64,000 nt of DNA from Aquimarina agarivorans (GCF_000218485.1 NZ_AFPB01000152.1:1-64000), one strand, 5' to 3'. Counted from the first letter of the stretch, positions 28,001 through 35,556 are shown. Notes: generated by a model from the letters alone, not told the origin. Program-made: numbers and translations.

Positions 28001-28414
28001 GGAGTCGATGGTATTTTAGGTAAAGACATTGATTCGGCTTTGCATTATGAAGTAAATGAGTTTCGTTCAGGAATTTTTTATAATGAAGAGGGAGACTTTA
28101 AATTTGTTCCATTCTCAAATGAAGTACAAACTTCTTTAGTTAATAGTATTCTATTTAAAGATTTTGATTCCGATGGTAAAAAAGATTTATTACTAGCCGG
28201 AAATAATCATCATTTTGAAGTTGAAACTACAAGATCAGATGCTGGTATTGGTTCATTTCTTAAGGGAGATGGCAAAGGGAATTTTACATGGCTATCGAAT
28301 AAATATTCAGGATTTTTTGCAAATAAGGATGTTCGTCATATAGTAGATCTATCTAAACAAAAACAAGTACTAGTGCTTAATAATAATGATACACATCAGT
28401 TGTTTCGTTATTAA
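25081..28414 (+). CDS. VCBS/FG-GAP repeat lipoprotein with ASPIC/UnbV domain (frameshifted)
   Basis: A large surface lipoprotein, 1110 residues after correction. The lipobox is FFLSC at about residue 19. Calcium-binding FG-GAP/VCBS repeats such as SGDFNNDGLEDLFF, LDMDNDNDLDVF-like and GDVNGDGVEDVFLGG run through both halves. An ASPIC/UnbV domain lies near the middle (TRQLINTRGFLSS, VNIQWLDGKSQLL). The frame breaks at the T4 run 26686-26689: with three T the protein reads on as KFVGPKENSDGQGVKATL without a stop; as given, the first part ends at 26709. Such proteins are frequent third genes of SusCD loci in Flavobacteriia. Their role is unproven, but they may bind glycans or protein partners on the cell surface. 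Confidence 0.88.
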
Positions 28415-28429
28415 GTTATAGGTTATTAT

Positions 28430-28481
28430 TTCGAATGATTTACGTAATGAAATGAAGTAAATAATACCCGATCGCGCGGAG
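28430..28481 (+). repeat. Decayed repeat arm plus fragment of TIR element end
   Basis: TTCGAATGATTTACG at 28430 matches the first arm of the dispersed TTCGAGTG repeat seen at 30.2, 30.4 and 31.4 kb. It runs directly into ACCCGATCGCGCGGA (28467-28481), which differs by one base from the 15-base end of the 199-bp element. Confidence 0.6.
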
Positions 28482-28581
28482 TGTGCTGTGAGAGGATCGT
28501 AAGATTCTCGTAACTGAAAATAAGATGGTAGTAGGTCTACCGATATGGGCTTGCAGGAGCAGGTATCAAACTACCTTTCTG

Positions 28582-28780
28582 ACCCGATAGCGCGGAAATG
28601 TTTTCCTTGCCAACAAAGTTAATCAAACAAAGTGATTTTTTTTGTAAAAAGTTTTGTTTTAAAAATAGAGTCTTCTTGTTGTAAGTTTATCAAGTGAAAT
28701 AGAAGTAGATGTTTTAATTGAAAGTTTACTATAAATTGATGGTGTAGATTAACACGGATTGCAAATCCGCGCTATCGGGT
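28582..28780. repeat. 199-bp TIR element, copy 1
   Basis: Begins ACCCGATAGCGCGGA and ends TCCGCGCTATCGGGT, perfect 15-bp terminal inverted repeats. Each end can fold into a small hairpin (near CGGAAA/TTTTCC on the left, CGGATT-GCA-AATCCG on the right). The interior has no open reading frame. The first ~145 bases match copy 2 (29391-29589) with about two differences. The structure fits a MITE or a paired REP (BIME-like) element moved by a transposase elsewhere. No obvious target duplication was seen. Confidence 0.8.
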
Positions 28781-28871
28781 TTTTATTCAAACCAAATGCT
28801 AAATATAGACTTAATAAGATAGAACCTTCAAAATCTAACCCTGCAGTTTTAATATATAAAATAATCGAACT

Positions 28872-29372
28872 TTGATTCATAAGAAAATTAAAATATTACT
28901 AGAAGAATATCAACAATTTGATTCTAATGAATCGGATATTTATGATGAAAAGAGCTATTTGTCTTGGATAAAGGAATCTATTGAATGGAGAGAATTATCG
29001 CTCAGAGAGAAGCATAAAAAGAGAAGATTTGTTTTTAGTGTTATCCAAAAAACAGGTAATGCGGAAGAATTTGTAGTAGAAACGACAGTAATAGAGCTTT
29101 ATGAACTTGTAGAGAAAGTTTTAGACGCTATAGAAAAACTTCCTGAAAATTATGTAAGTACTCGTTTAGTAGCAATGTTAACTGTTTTTATGTTCCATGT
29201 TAATGAACAACGAGATACAAGGCAAATGTCGACTACATCTTTTAAATTAATTGGGAATATTTTAGAACATTGCATTAATCATAAAACATTTAATCCGCTA
29301 AATTCTGAGTTAAAAACAATGATTAAATTGTTTAATCAACTAGATGAACTTTTAACTGACACTATCCTGTAA
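28872..29372 (+). CDS. Unknown protein lying between two TIR elements
   Basis: I do not recognise this 166-residue protein. It is cytosolic, mostly helical and charged, with no signal or membrane segment (ESIEWRELSLREKHKKRRF, VEKVLDAIEKLPENYVSTRL). The start is uncertain: TTG at 28872 is the first usable codon, and no ATG is close by. The gene is enclosed by two direct copies of a 199-bp element (92 bases upstream, 19 bases downstream), and no other gene shares its strand nearby. That placement suggests an acquired or movable cassette. Codon use looks like that of its neighbours. Confidence 0.5.
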   Translation: MIHKKIKILLEEYQQFDSNESDIYDEKSYLSWIKESIEWRELSLREKHKKRRFVFSVIQKTGNAEEFVVETTVIELYELVEKVLDAIEKLPENYVSTRLVAMLTVFMFHVNEQRDTRQMSTTSFKLIGNILEHCINHKTFNPLNSELKTMIKLFNQLDELLTDTIL

Positions 29373-29390
29373 AAAGTTTTTTTTACTAGG

Positions 29391-29589
29391 ACCCGATAGC
29401 GCGGAAATGTTTTCCGTGCCTACAAAGTTAATCAAACAAAGTGATTTTTTTTGTAAAAAGTTTTGTTTTAAAAATAGAGTCTTCTTGTTGTAAGTTTATC
29501 AAGTGAAATAGAAGTAGATGTTTTAATTGAAAGATCAATGTAAATTGATGTTGTAGATTAGATTTAAACTGCAAATCCGCCTATCGGGT
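29391..29589. repeat. 199-bp TIR element, copy 2
   Basis: Same orientation as copy 1. The left end ACCCGATAGCGCGGA is intact and forms a perfect CGGAAA-TGT-TTTCCG hairpin. The right end is TCCGCCTATCGGGT, lacking one G, and its hairpin arm has been replaced, so this end is decayed. The interior is nearly identical to copy 1 for ~145 bases. Confidence 0.8.
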
Positions 29590-29607
29590 GTGATAGAATT
29601 AAAAATA

Positions 29608-30159
29608 TCATTCTATAATTTGTTCTAAAAATATAATTTTAGAGTTTTTCGATTGCTCTATAATAATTCTTTTTGCGTTTAATAATTCAGGTTTTTCAGA
29701 TTTATTGAATAAGTGTTTTTTTATTTCTGTAGGATTGTTTTCAAAATGAAGTACAGTATCTAAACCTTCAAGATTTTCAGCAATTTTTTGACCCAAGTTT
29801 TCAACTCTAATTACTTTAAATTCGTTACTAATTTTTTCTTTTTCTTCTAGATCTTTTTTTAAATAATATACAAAGGCAAAATAGTATAAAGCTATAATTA
29901 TTATATTTGCTAAAAGTATTATAACTATCATTGTTAAGTTTAAGTACATTGGTTCAGTTACATCTTCAAGCTTTCTGATATTTTTATATTTGTCAAAAAA
30001 TTTAATAAAATTCCATAGTTCAGGTGGTGTAAATAGAGCTAAAACCCCCAATATTGGGCCCGTTATATAGACCTTTCTGAATTTTCTATTTCCTTTATCG
30101 TATTCTTTTCTAATAATTTTTAATTCATCTGGAGTTAATGGTAAAATATTCGTTTTCAT
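29608..30159 (-). CDS. Unknown two-helix membrane protein in accessory island
   Basis: A 183-residue protein without a family I recognise. An N-terminal charged stretch is followed by a hydrophobic segment (VYITGPILGVLALFTPPEL), a loop, a strong membrane helix (LTMIVIILLANIIIIALYYFAFVYYL), then a cytosolic-looking charged tail of ~80 residues (KDLEEKEKISNEF to EQIIE). It stands alone on the minus strand, between a TIR element and two copies of the TTCGAGTG repeat, in a stretch that looks acquired. No regulatory site was found. Confidence 0.55.
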   Translation of the reverse strand: MKTNILPLTPDELKIIRKEYDKGNRKFRKVYITGPILGVLALFTPPELWNFIKFFDKYKNIRKLEDVTEPMYLNLTMIVIILLANIIIIALYYFAFVYYLKKDLEEKEKISNEFKVIRVENLGQKIAENLEGLDTVLHFENNPTEIKKHLFNKSEKPELLNAKRIIIEQSKNSKIIFLEQIIE

Positions 30160-30227
30160 ATTTTATTTATCTCGGCTATGGTTGAGTTTTTGAAATTATA
30201 TCTAATTTAAGCCTTTTTTTGACAATG

Positions 30228-30346
30228 CTTCGAGTGATTTGCGCAATGGAATGAAGCAAATAGTATCGATAATTGCTTTCCGATTTCAACAGACGAGTTT
30301 CCGATATATTTCTTCTCCGCTATGGCTATGATAAAACACTCGAACT
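30228..30346 (+). repeat. TTCGAGTG dispersed repeat, copy A
   Basis: Begins CTTCGAGTGATTTGCGCAAT and ends AAACACTCGAAC; the two outer arms are roughly inverted copies, each running between a CGAGTG and a TATCGA-like motif. No reading frame. It closely resembles copies B and D. Confidence 0.75.
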
Positions 30347-30388
30347 AGTCAGCGGGTTTTATTTAAGTTGGTATTTAGTTTAGTATTG

Positions 30389-30506
30389 CTTCGAGTGATT
30401 TGCGTAATGAAATTAAGCAAATAGTATCGATAATTGCTTTCCGATTCCGATAGAGGAGTTCTCGATACGTTTTCTCTCCGCTATGGTTACGATAAAATAC
30501 TCAAAC
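30389..30506 (+). repeat. TTCGAGTG dispersed repeat, copy B
   Basis: Begins CTTCGAGTGATTTGCGTAAT and includes CTCGATACGTTTT and the ATAAAATACTCAAAC end. It is a tandem neighbour of copy A at a spacing of about 160 bases, with point differences throughout. Confidence 0.75.
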
Positions 30507-30550
30507 GAGTCAGTGTGTTTTATTTGGGTTAGGTGTCGAGTTTAGTATCG

Positions 30551-30566
30551 CTTCGAGTGATTTGGA
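30551..30566 (+). repeat. TTCGAGTG dispersed repeat, truncated copy C
   Basis: Only the first ~16 bases (CTTCGAGTGATTTGG) remain before the sequence changes to the end of the toxin pseudogene. Confidence 0.5.
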
Positions 30567-30572
30567 CACTAC

Positions 30573-30863
30573 CTAAAATTTTAGCGTTCTAGGATCTTTT
30601 TTGTTATTCCAAAAACGAAGGAATACTATTTTTTGTTGGTCTGCGTAATAGAAAAGAGTTACTTGTTTTACAACAGGTATTTGGTATACGTTTTTACGAG
30701 AAGTAGCTTTGTAAGTAACGTTTTGCAGTTTAAGTTGCTCTTCGAGTTCATTAACTTTAGTTACAAATCTTTTAGAAACTTCGATAGGAAATTCTTATAG
30801 TAAATAATCAATATTATTCCAATAATCTTTTTTAGCTTGTGGTGTCCACGTAAGTGTAAACAT
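30573..30863 (-). pseudogene. RelE/ParE-family toxin, nonsense mutation
   Basis: Reading leftward from the ATG at 30863 gives MFTLTWTPQAKKDYWNNIDYLL, then a TAA (30797-30795, codon 23), then the rest of a typical 96-codon RelE/ParE toxin in the same frame: EFPIEVSKRFVTKV, KATSRKNVYQIPVVKQ and VFLRFWNNKKDPRTLKF. One substitution restores the gene. The start overlaps the antitoxin stop by one base (TAATG), the usual layout of type II toxin-antitoxin operons. In the family these toxins cleave mRNA at ribosomes or act on gyrase; this copy should be inactive unless the stop is an error. Confidence 0.85.
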
Positions 30864-31120
30864 TAGCGATTTTTAAACAGTTGTGGATATTTTTCGCGAG
30901 TTTCTTCCATTACGGATTTATGTGAAATCTCTTCACCATTACTCATGGCATCTAAAGCAATGTCAATGGACTTTTCTTGCTCTTTAGAAAGTTGGTATAG
31001 ACCGTCGTTTATTTCGTCTTCTAAACCGCTGTATTTTTCTTTTATTCTGTTCCAGTCTTCAATAGGTATTATCACACTCCTATGAATGCCATTTTTGTCT
31101 GATATATATTGTAGGTTCAT
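30863..31120 (-). CDS. Antitoxin of a RelE/ParE-type module
   Basis: An 85-residue acidic protein (VIIPIEDWNRIKEKY near the N-terminus, then helical DIALDAMSNGEEISHKSVM and REKYPQLF at the end) like the small antitoxins paired with RelE/ParE toxins in Bacteroidota. The N-terminal half should bind operator DNA and the C-terminal half should wrap the toxin. It starts with ATG at 31120 and ends in a one-base overlap with the toxin. With the toxin stopped at codon 23 it is now an orphan antitoxin, which could still repress or counter related toxins. Confidence 0.75.
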   Translation of the reverse strand: MNLQYISDKNGIHRSVIIPIEDWNRIKEKYSGLEDEINDGLYQLSKEQEKSIDIALDAMSNGEEISHKSVMEETREKYPQLFKNR

Positions 31121-31313
31121 AATTTTAGATTTTAAGAAGCATATGTTTATTTTGCTTTATAAGCTGTAATAGTTAGAGTAAGATCAAGAAACTTCATAAT
31201 CATCTGTTTGCCTTCTTTTACTATATTTTGAAAAACTTCAAATTAAATAACTCTTTTTTATGATAGCAATAATATCATCAATTTATATTGTATCTGTAGA
31301 AATTTAGATTGTT

Positions 31314-31348
31314 GCGAAATGTTTTCCCTGCTTACAAAGTTAATCAAA
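31314..31348 (+). repeat. Fragment of the 199-bp element
   Basis: GCGAAATGTTTTCCCTGC followed by TTACAAAGTTAATCAAA matches positions ~10-45 of the 199-bp element with a few changes. Its outer end is missing. Confidence 0.65.
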
Positions 31349-31413
31349 TAGAATTAAATTTAGATTGTTGAATAATCCCATTTATGATAAGCGAGTTTAC
31401 TTATCAAGCATTG

Positions 31414-31531
31414 CTTCGAGTGATTTGCGCAATGGAATGAAGCAAATAGTATCGAGAAGTGCTTTCCGATTACGACAGGTGTATTCTCTCAACATTTTCT
31501 TTCCACTATCGCTTCGATGAAACACTCGAAC
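31414..31531 (+). repeat. TTCGAGTG dispersed repeat, copy D
   Basis: Begins CTTCGAGTGATTTGCGCAAT, contains CAAATAGTATCGAGAAG, and ends GATGAAACACTCGAACC. It has the same two-arm structure and length as copies A and B. Confidence 0.75.
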
Positions 31532-31675
31532 CAGTCATTGCAAGTAATAAATTCAAATACGCTATTTTGCTGCTACAATAGGCTTGATTTTGAAGTGTCA
31601 AGCAAAAAAGAAACATTTTGCACTTAAAATTTAATGTTGAAGACAGTTTTGTAAAAATTAATGCAGTAAAAAATA

Positions 31676-31700
31676 ATCCATACGGTATTGCCGCATGGAT
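31676..31700 (-). terminator. Possible terminator of the DUF2911 gene
   Basis: ATCCATACGG (31676-31685) pairs with CCGCATGGAT (31691-31700) with one mismatch around a 5-nt loop. On the minus strand it follows the DUF2911 stop by about 25 bases and is followed by TATTTTTTACTG. Confidence 0.55.
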
Positions 31701-31723
31701 ATTAATAAAAACGTTGAGGCTTT

Positions 31724-32296
31724 TTATTTTAAAATAATAGGAAATTCGGCAACTGTTTTGTCCCACCCCATTTTTAAGTGCACGGTATTTTCACTTTTTT
31801 TATATAATGCAATGGAAAATGCTTCAATGTCGCTTTTTGAAGTTACGGTAGCAGCTTTTGCTTCGGCAATATTTTTACTTTTGTCATAAGTGTATACTCC
31901 CCACATATCCGTTGCGCTGTTAATGTAGAGTGTCCAATTATCTTTTGTTGGTAAAATGGCAAACGAGTAGGTGCCTGTTTCAATTATTTTTCCGCCAATT
32001 TCAACAGGTACATTTAAAATAAGTTCAGGAATTTCATTGGCACCAGCCCTCCACAATTTGTCAAACGGCACTAGGTTTCCAAAAATTTCACGCCCTTTTT
32101 TCTGTGGCCTGGAATATAGTACTTTAATTTTTGGATTTAAAGCCGCAATTTTATCGGGTGAAGATTCAAAAAATCGTTTTGCTGCCTTTGCAGGATAATA
32201 AGTAACATCTAAAGGGCTTGGATCAACTTTTTCAAAATCTTGCGCAAATAAGCTAGTGCATACAGTAAAAAATGTAAATATTAAGAGTGTTTTCAT
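31724..32296 (-). CDS. DUF2911 secreted protein
   Basis: A 190-residue protein with a signal peptide (MKTLLIFTFFTVCTSLFA) and the DUF2911 body: VLYSRPQKKGREIFG, then PFDKLWRAGANE, and the GTYSFAILPTKDNWTLYIN segment that characterise the family. It should be periplasmic or on the outer face. The family has no known function. It stands alone, downstream of DUF2797 on the same strand but separated by 71 bases and possibly its own promoter. Confidence 0.88.
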   Translation of the reverse strand: MKTLLIFTFFTVCTSLFAQDFEKVDPSPLDVTYYPAKAAKRFFESSPDKIAALNPKIKVLYSRPQKKGREIFGNLVPFDKLWRAGANEIPELILNVPVEIGGKIIETGTYSFAILPTKDNWTLYINSATDMWGVYTYDKSKNIAEAKAATVTSKSDIEAFSIALYKKSENTVHLKMGWDKTVAEFPIILK

Positions 32297-32367
32297 AAAT
32301 AGAATATTTTAAAAGTAGACTTACTAACAGTTTACTAATTACATATGGGGGTTAATTTTATAAATGT

Positions 32368-33162
32368 TTAACTTATTTTTAACGAAACTACAAAGCCTTC
32401 GTGATTCCTAACATTAAAAACTGTGTTGTCCTCAAATATGAGGTATTGTCCCTTAATGCCTTTTAATTTGCCTGAATACGTTGGCGTTTTTCCTAAATTT
32501 AAAGAGGTAACTTTTTTAGGGTAATTAATTACAGGAAAATTAATAGCCGTTTCTTTATTGTTTTCAATAAAATAAGGGAGGGCTTCTTCCGGAATATATT
32601 GTTTTATGGTGCTTTTAACCGACGCTAAAGTTTCGTCAGTAATAGTATTTGTAAGCATTTTACGCCAATTGGTTTTGTCGGCAATGTGTTCTTTTAATGC
32701 TACTTCAGTAATTCCGGCTAAATACCTATTGGGTAATTCAGCAATTTCGATAGCCTCATGTGCGCCTTGGTCTATCCAACGGGTGGGTACTTGAGTTTTT
32801 CGGGTAACTCCCACTTTTATATTACTGGAGTTGGCCAGGTATACAATGTGGGGCTGCAATTGTACTTTTTTTTCGTAAGTAAGGTCTCTGTCTTCAATAC
32901 CTAAATGGGCTTTGCTCAGTTCGGGTTTCATAATCCAATCGCCAGCATTTGGTAATTTGTAAAAATCATCATAGCAATATCCTTGTCTAAAAATTTTTTT
33001 ATTCTGGCCGCAGCCTAAACATTCATAGCCTTCAAATTGAATATCAATTGTTTTGTCAAGCAATTGATTCATGTGTATAAAGTGTGATTTAAAAACCAAA
33101 TAATAATTTATGGGATTCGTATGTTCTGTCTGCATTTTTGTTAAAACTCCAACGTATTGCAT
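32368..33162 (-). CDS. DUF2797 protein
   Basis: A 264-residue cytosolic protein of the DUF2797 family, function unknown. Near the N-terminus is a CxxC plus C cluster (YECLGCGQ...FRQGYCYD) that could bind metal. The middle has VYLANSSNIKVGVTRKTQVPTRWIDQGA, resembling the GIY-YIG/T5orf172 nuclease core in pattern (a Y near the start, a KVGVT strand, an R in the following helix). This similarity is by eye only. The ATG at 33162 is used. It lies downstream of nothing on its strand and is followed by DUF2911. Confidence 0.85.
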   Translation of the reverse strand: MQYVGVLTKMQTEHTNPINYYLVFKSHFIHMNQLLDKTIDIQFEGYECLGCGQNKKIFRQGYCYDDFYKLPNAGDWIMKPELSKAHLGIEDRDLTYEKKVQLQPHIVYLANSSNIKVGVTRKTQVPTRWIDQGAHEAIEIAELPNRYLAGITEVALKEHIADKTNWRKMLTNTITDETLASVKSTIKQYIPEEALPYFIENNKETAINFPVINYPKKVTSLNLGKTPTYSGKLKGIKGQYLIFEDNTVFNVRNHEGFVVSLKIS

Positions 33163-33410
33163 AAATTTTAATGAATTAGTTTGTTGTTTTTTATTATTTT
33201 AGAATTAAAAAATTAAAACTGTTACTTTTAGTTTGAAAAAGCTATTGACGGTAATTTAAGTTGAAAAAAGCTTATTTTTTTAGCTTAGTATAAAGTCAAG
33301 CTATTTTTTTAAGTGCAATCTTTTAATGATTTTTTTCTTTTTGCTAAAAAAATTAGCCTAAAGTTCATCAAAAATAGTTTAAATTAATACTGTAAATATA
33401 AAGATTTCAA

Positions 33411-34922
33411 ATGCCATTTCCTTTAGTAAATTCTATAGCCAGTTGGTTTTTAAAAAAGCGAATCCATCAGATGGAATTATTTTTAAAATACCCAAATGAA
33501 GTGCAACATGAGCTGCTTTTTAATTTATTGAAAACTGCAAAAAATACAGAATTTGGAAAGCATTATGCCTTTGAAACGATTAAAACTTATAAAGAATTTA
33601 CTGAACGAATTCCAATTAGGAGTTATGAAGAAGTTGAACCTTATATTACGCGTAGCCGTAAGGGAGAATCGAATATATTTTGGCCTTCGGAAATAAAGTG
33701 GTTTGCAAAATCTAGCGGAACTACCAATGCGCAAAGTAAATTTATACCCGTGAGCGCACAGTCATTGGAGGATTGCCATTATGCTGCTAGTAAAGATTTG
33801 TTGTGTGTGTATTTAAATAATAATGAAGGGTCGGAATTATTTAAAGGAAAAGGATTGCGTTTAGGTGGGAGCAAAAAATTATATGAACAAAATGGTACTT
33901 TTTATGGTGATTTATCAGCTATTTTAATTGATAATATGCCTTTTTGGGCGGAATTTAGTTCTACTCCCTCAAACCAAGTCTCATTAATGAGTGATTGGGA
34001 AATTAAAATGAAAGCTATTGTAAGGGAAACGCTTTCCGATAATGTAACCAGTTTGGCAGGTGTACCCTCATGGATGCTGGTGTTATTAAATGAGGTAATG
34101 AAGCAAAAAGGAGTAGCTCATTTATCGGAAGTATGGAAAAATTTAGAAGTATATTTCCACGGAGGGGTAAGTTTTACACCTTACAAAGAGCAATACAAAA
34201 AAATTATGCCTTCGGATTTTAAATATTATGAAATTTTTAATGCTTCAGAAGGTTTTTTTGCGCTCCAGGATCAAAATAATAGTAGCGAATTGTTACTTAT
34301 GTTGGATTATGGTATTTTTTATGAATTTATAGATATGGATACCTATCACTCATCCAGCCCTAAAGTAATTCCTTTAAGTGAAGTTACCTTAGGGAAAAAT
34401 TATGCTATTATTATTACCACTAATGCAGGCTTGTGGAGGTACAAAGTTGGGGATACTGTTCGGTTTACGAACTTAAATCCTTACCGAATTAAGGTTACTG
34501 GGCGGACCAAACATTTTATTAATGTTTTTGGTGAAGAATTAATTATTGAAAATACAGAAGAGGCTTTAAGCAAAGTTTGCGAAACAACTGGAGCAGAGGT
34601 AAAAGATTATAGTGTGGCACCTATTTTTATGGAAGGAAATGAAAAAGGAGCACACGAATGGATGGTGGAATTTAAAAAACATCCTCATTGCATCGAAAAA
34701 TTTTCAACCCTTTTGGATAAGGAATTGCAGTATTTAAATAGTGATTACAAGGCAAAACGGGATCATAATATCACATTAAACCCATTGGTATTTCATGTAG
34801 CTAGGCCAGGGCTATTTTATGATTGGTTAAAGTCGAAAAATAAATTAGGAGGACAGCACAAAGTACCAAGATTATCAAATTCAAGATCTTACCTTGATGA
34901 ACTAATTCATTGTAATAATTAA
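33411..34922 (+). CDS. GH3-family acyl-adenylating protein
   Basis: A 503-residue protein of the GH3 (auxin-responsive) family, an ANL-type adenylate-forming fold. The ATP-binding motif is KSSGTTNAQSKFIPVS (about residues 102-117). The middle motif is YYEIFNASEGFFALQD, and the C-terminal hinge region is YKVGDTVRFTNLNPYRIKVTGR. Plant members conjugate amino acids to hormones; bacterial members are widespread in Bacteroidota and their substrates are not known. No signal peptide. The gene stands alone downstream of a 250-base gap. Confidence 0.92.
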   Translation: MPFPLVNSIASWFLKKRIHQMELFLKYPNEVQHELLFNLLKTAKNTEFGKHYAFETIKTYKEFTERIPIRSYEEVEPYITRSRKGESNIFWPSEIKWFAKSSGTTNAQSKFIPVSAQSLEDCHYAASKDLLCVYLNNNEGSELFKGKGLRLGGSKKLYEQNGTFYGDLSAILIDNMPFWAEFSSTPSNQVSLMSDWEIKMKAIVRETLSDNVTSLAGVPSWMLVLLNEVMKQKGVAHLSEVWKNLEVYFHGGVSFTPYKEQYKKIMPSDFKYYEIFNASEGFFALQDQNNSSELLLMLDYGIFYEFIDMDTYHSSSPKVIPLSEVTLGKNYAIIITTNAGLWRYKVGDTVRFTNLNPYRIKVTGRTKHFINVFGEELIIENTEEALSKVCETTGAEVKDYSVAPIFMEGNEKGAHEWMVEFKKHPHCIEKFSTLLDKELQYLNSDYKAKRDHNITLNPLVFHVARPGLFYDWLKSKNKLGGQHKVPRLSNSRSYLDELIHCNN

Positions 34923-35067
34923 TTTGTAATAATCTGTATTTTAGTTTTTTAAACTAAAATTAAGTGTTTTATCTGTTTTTTGTGTTATTTCATCTAAAAT
35001 GAAATATTTTTTTGAGAATAGTTTTTATTTACTTTTTATATTATGCTCAAATACAACGATTTATATA

Positions 35068-35328
35068 ATGAAAACTACATTAATTTTTATACTTTGTGTT
35101 TTTGGAGTAACTATGTTCGCAAAATACATTCCAGAAAAAAATATTTCGGCTAAACAAATAAGACTAATTAAAATTGAGCGAGTTGTTAAAACAATACCTC
35201 ATAAAGGCGATAAAAAATATAAAGCAAGCATAAAACGACTGGTTAAAAATGTTGATACAAATACTTTTGAGAAAAGGGATACTTTTAAAAATATTCAGTT
35301 AACGTATTTGATTGATTTAAGCAAATGA
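35068..35328 (+). CDS. Small secreted or membrane-anchored protein
   Basis: An 86-residue protein of no family I recognise. From the ATG at 35068 it begins with a signal-like helix (MKTTLIFILCVFGVTMFA) and continues as a basic, lysine-rich tail (KQIRLIKIERVVKTIPHKGDKKYK, ending LTYLIDLSK). An earlier ATG at 34999 would put two hydrophobic stretches in a row and is less likely. It lies alone after the GH3 gene and ends before a bidirectional terminator. Confidence 0.5.
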   Translation: MKTTLIFILCVFGVTMFAKYIPEKNISAKQIRLIKIERVVKTIPHKGDKKYKASIKRLVKNVDTNTFEKRDTFKNIQLTYLIDLSK

Positions 35329-35505
35329 TATAAAAAAAATAGTGAAAAGTAAATTTATCTATTCAAAATGGAGATTTATTATAGGGACTTTTTAATTAAA
35401 GAATTGGCATAACCGTAATATAAGAATACTGTAAGTATGAAATAAAAAAAATAAGAAATGGCTATTTTCAAAAAACTAATAAAGTAGAATGTTTATCTCT
35501 TATAT

Positions 35506-35550
35506 AAAACAACGTCCAATTCAAAATTTGAAATTGGACGTTGTTTTTTT
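35506..35550. terminator. Bidirectional terminator between the small secreted gene and clpX
   Basis: A perfect 16-bp stem (35506-35521 with 35532-35547, core ACAACGTCCAATT) and 10-nt loop, with A4 on the left and T7 or more on the right. It lies between convergent genes and can serve both, though mainly clpX on the minus strand. Confidence 0.85.
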
Positions 35551-35556
35551 TAATAA

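Larger units (their letters stand above)
28415..28871. other. Repeat-bearing gap upstream of the cassette gene
   Basis: 457 bases with no credible gene. It contains a decayed TTCGAGTG-type repeat arm (28430-28467), a truncated end of the TIR element (ACCCGATCGCGCGGA from 28467), and one full TIR element (28582-28780). The sequence 28480-28580 is unlike its neighbours and may be a remnant of inserted DNA. Confidence 0.6.
31121..31723. other. Repeat-bearing gap of the accessory island
   Basis: 603 bases without a credible gene. It contains a fragment of the 199-bp element (31314-31348), a full TTCGAGTG repeat (31414-31531) and a hairpin at 31676-31700 close to the stop of the DUF2911 gene. Confidence 0.6.

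Noticed and set aside
20342..28414. Polysaccharide utilisation locus with a defined substrate
   Set aside because: No CAZyme is adjacent and SusC/SusD sequence alone does not reveal the substrate.
28582..29589. Complete insertion sequence
   Set aside because: No transposase is encoded. The enclosed 166-residue protein has no DDE, HUH or serine-recombinase motif, so it was called a cassette of unknown type.
28430..31531. CRISPR-like array
   Set aside because: Repeats are long, differ in length and spacing, and have no regular spacers or cas genes nearby.
33411..34922. Auxin-conjugating enzyme
   Set aside because: Only the GH3 fold is supported. Bacterial members are not known to act on auxin, so no substrate was named.
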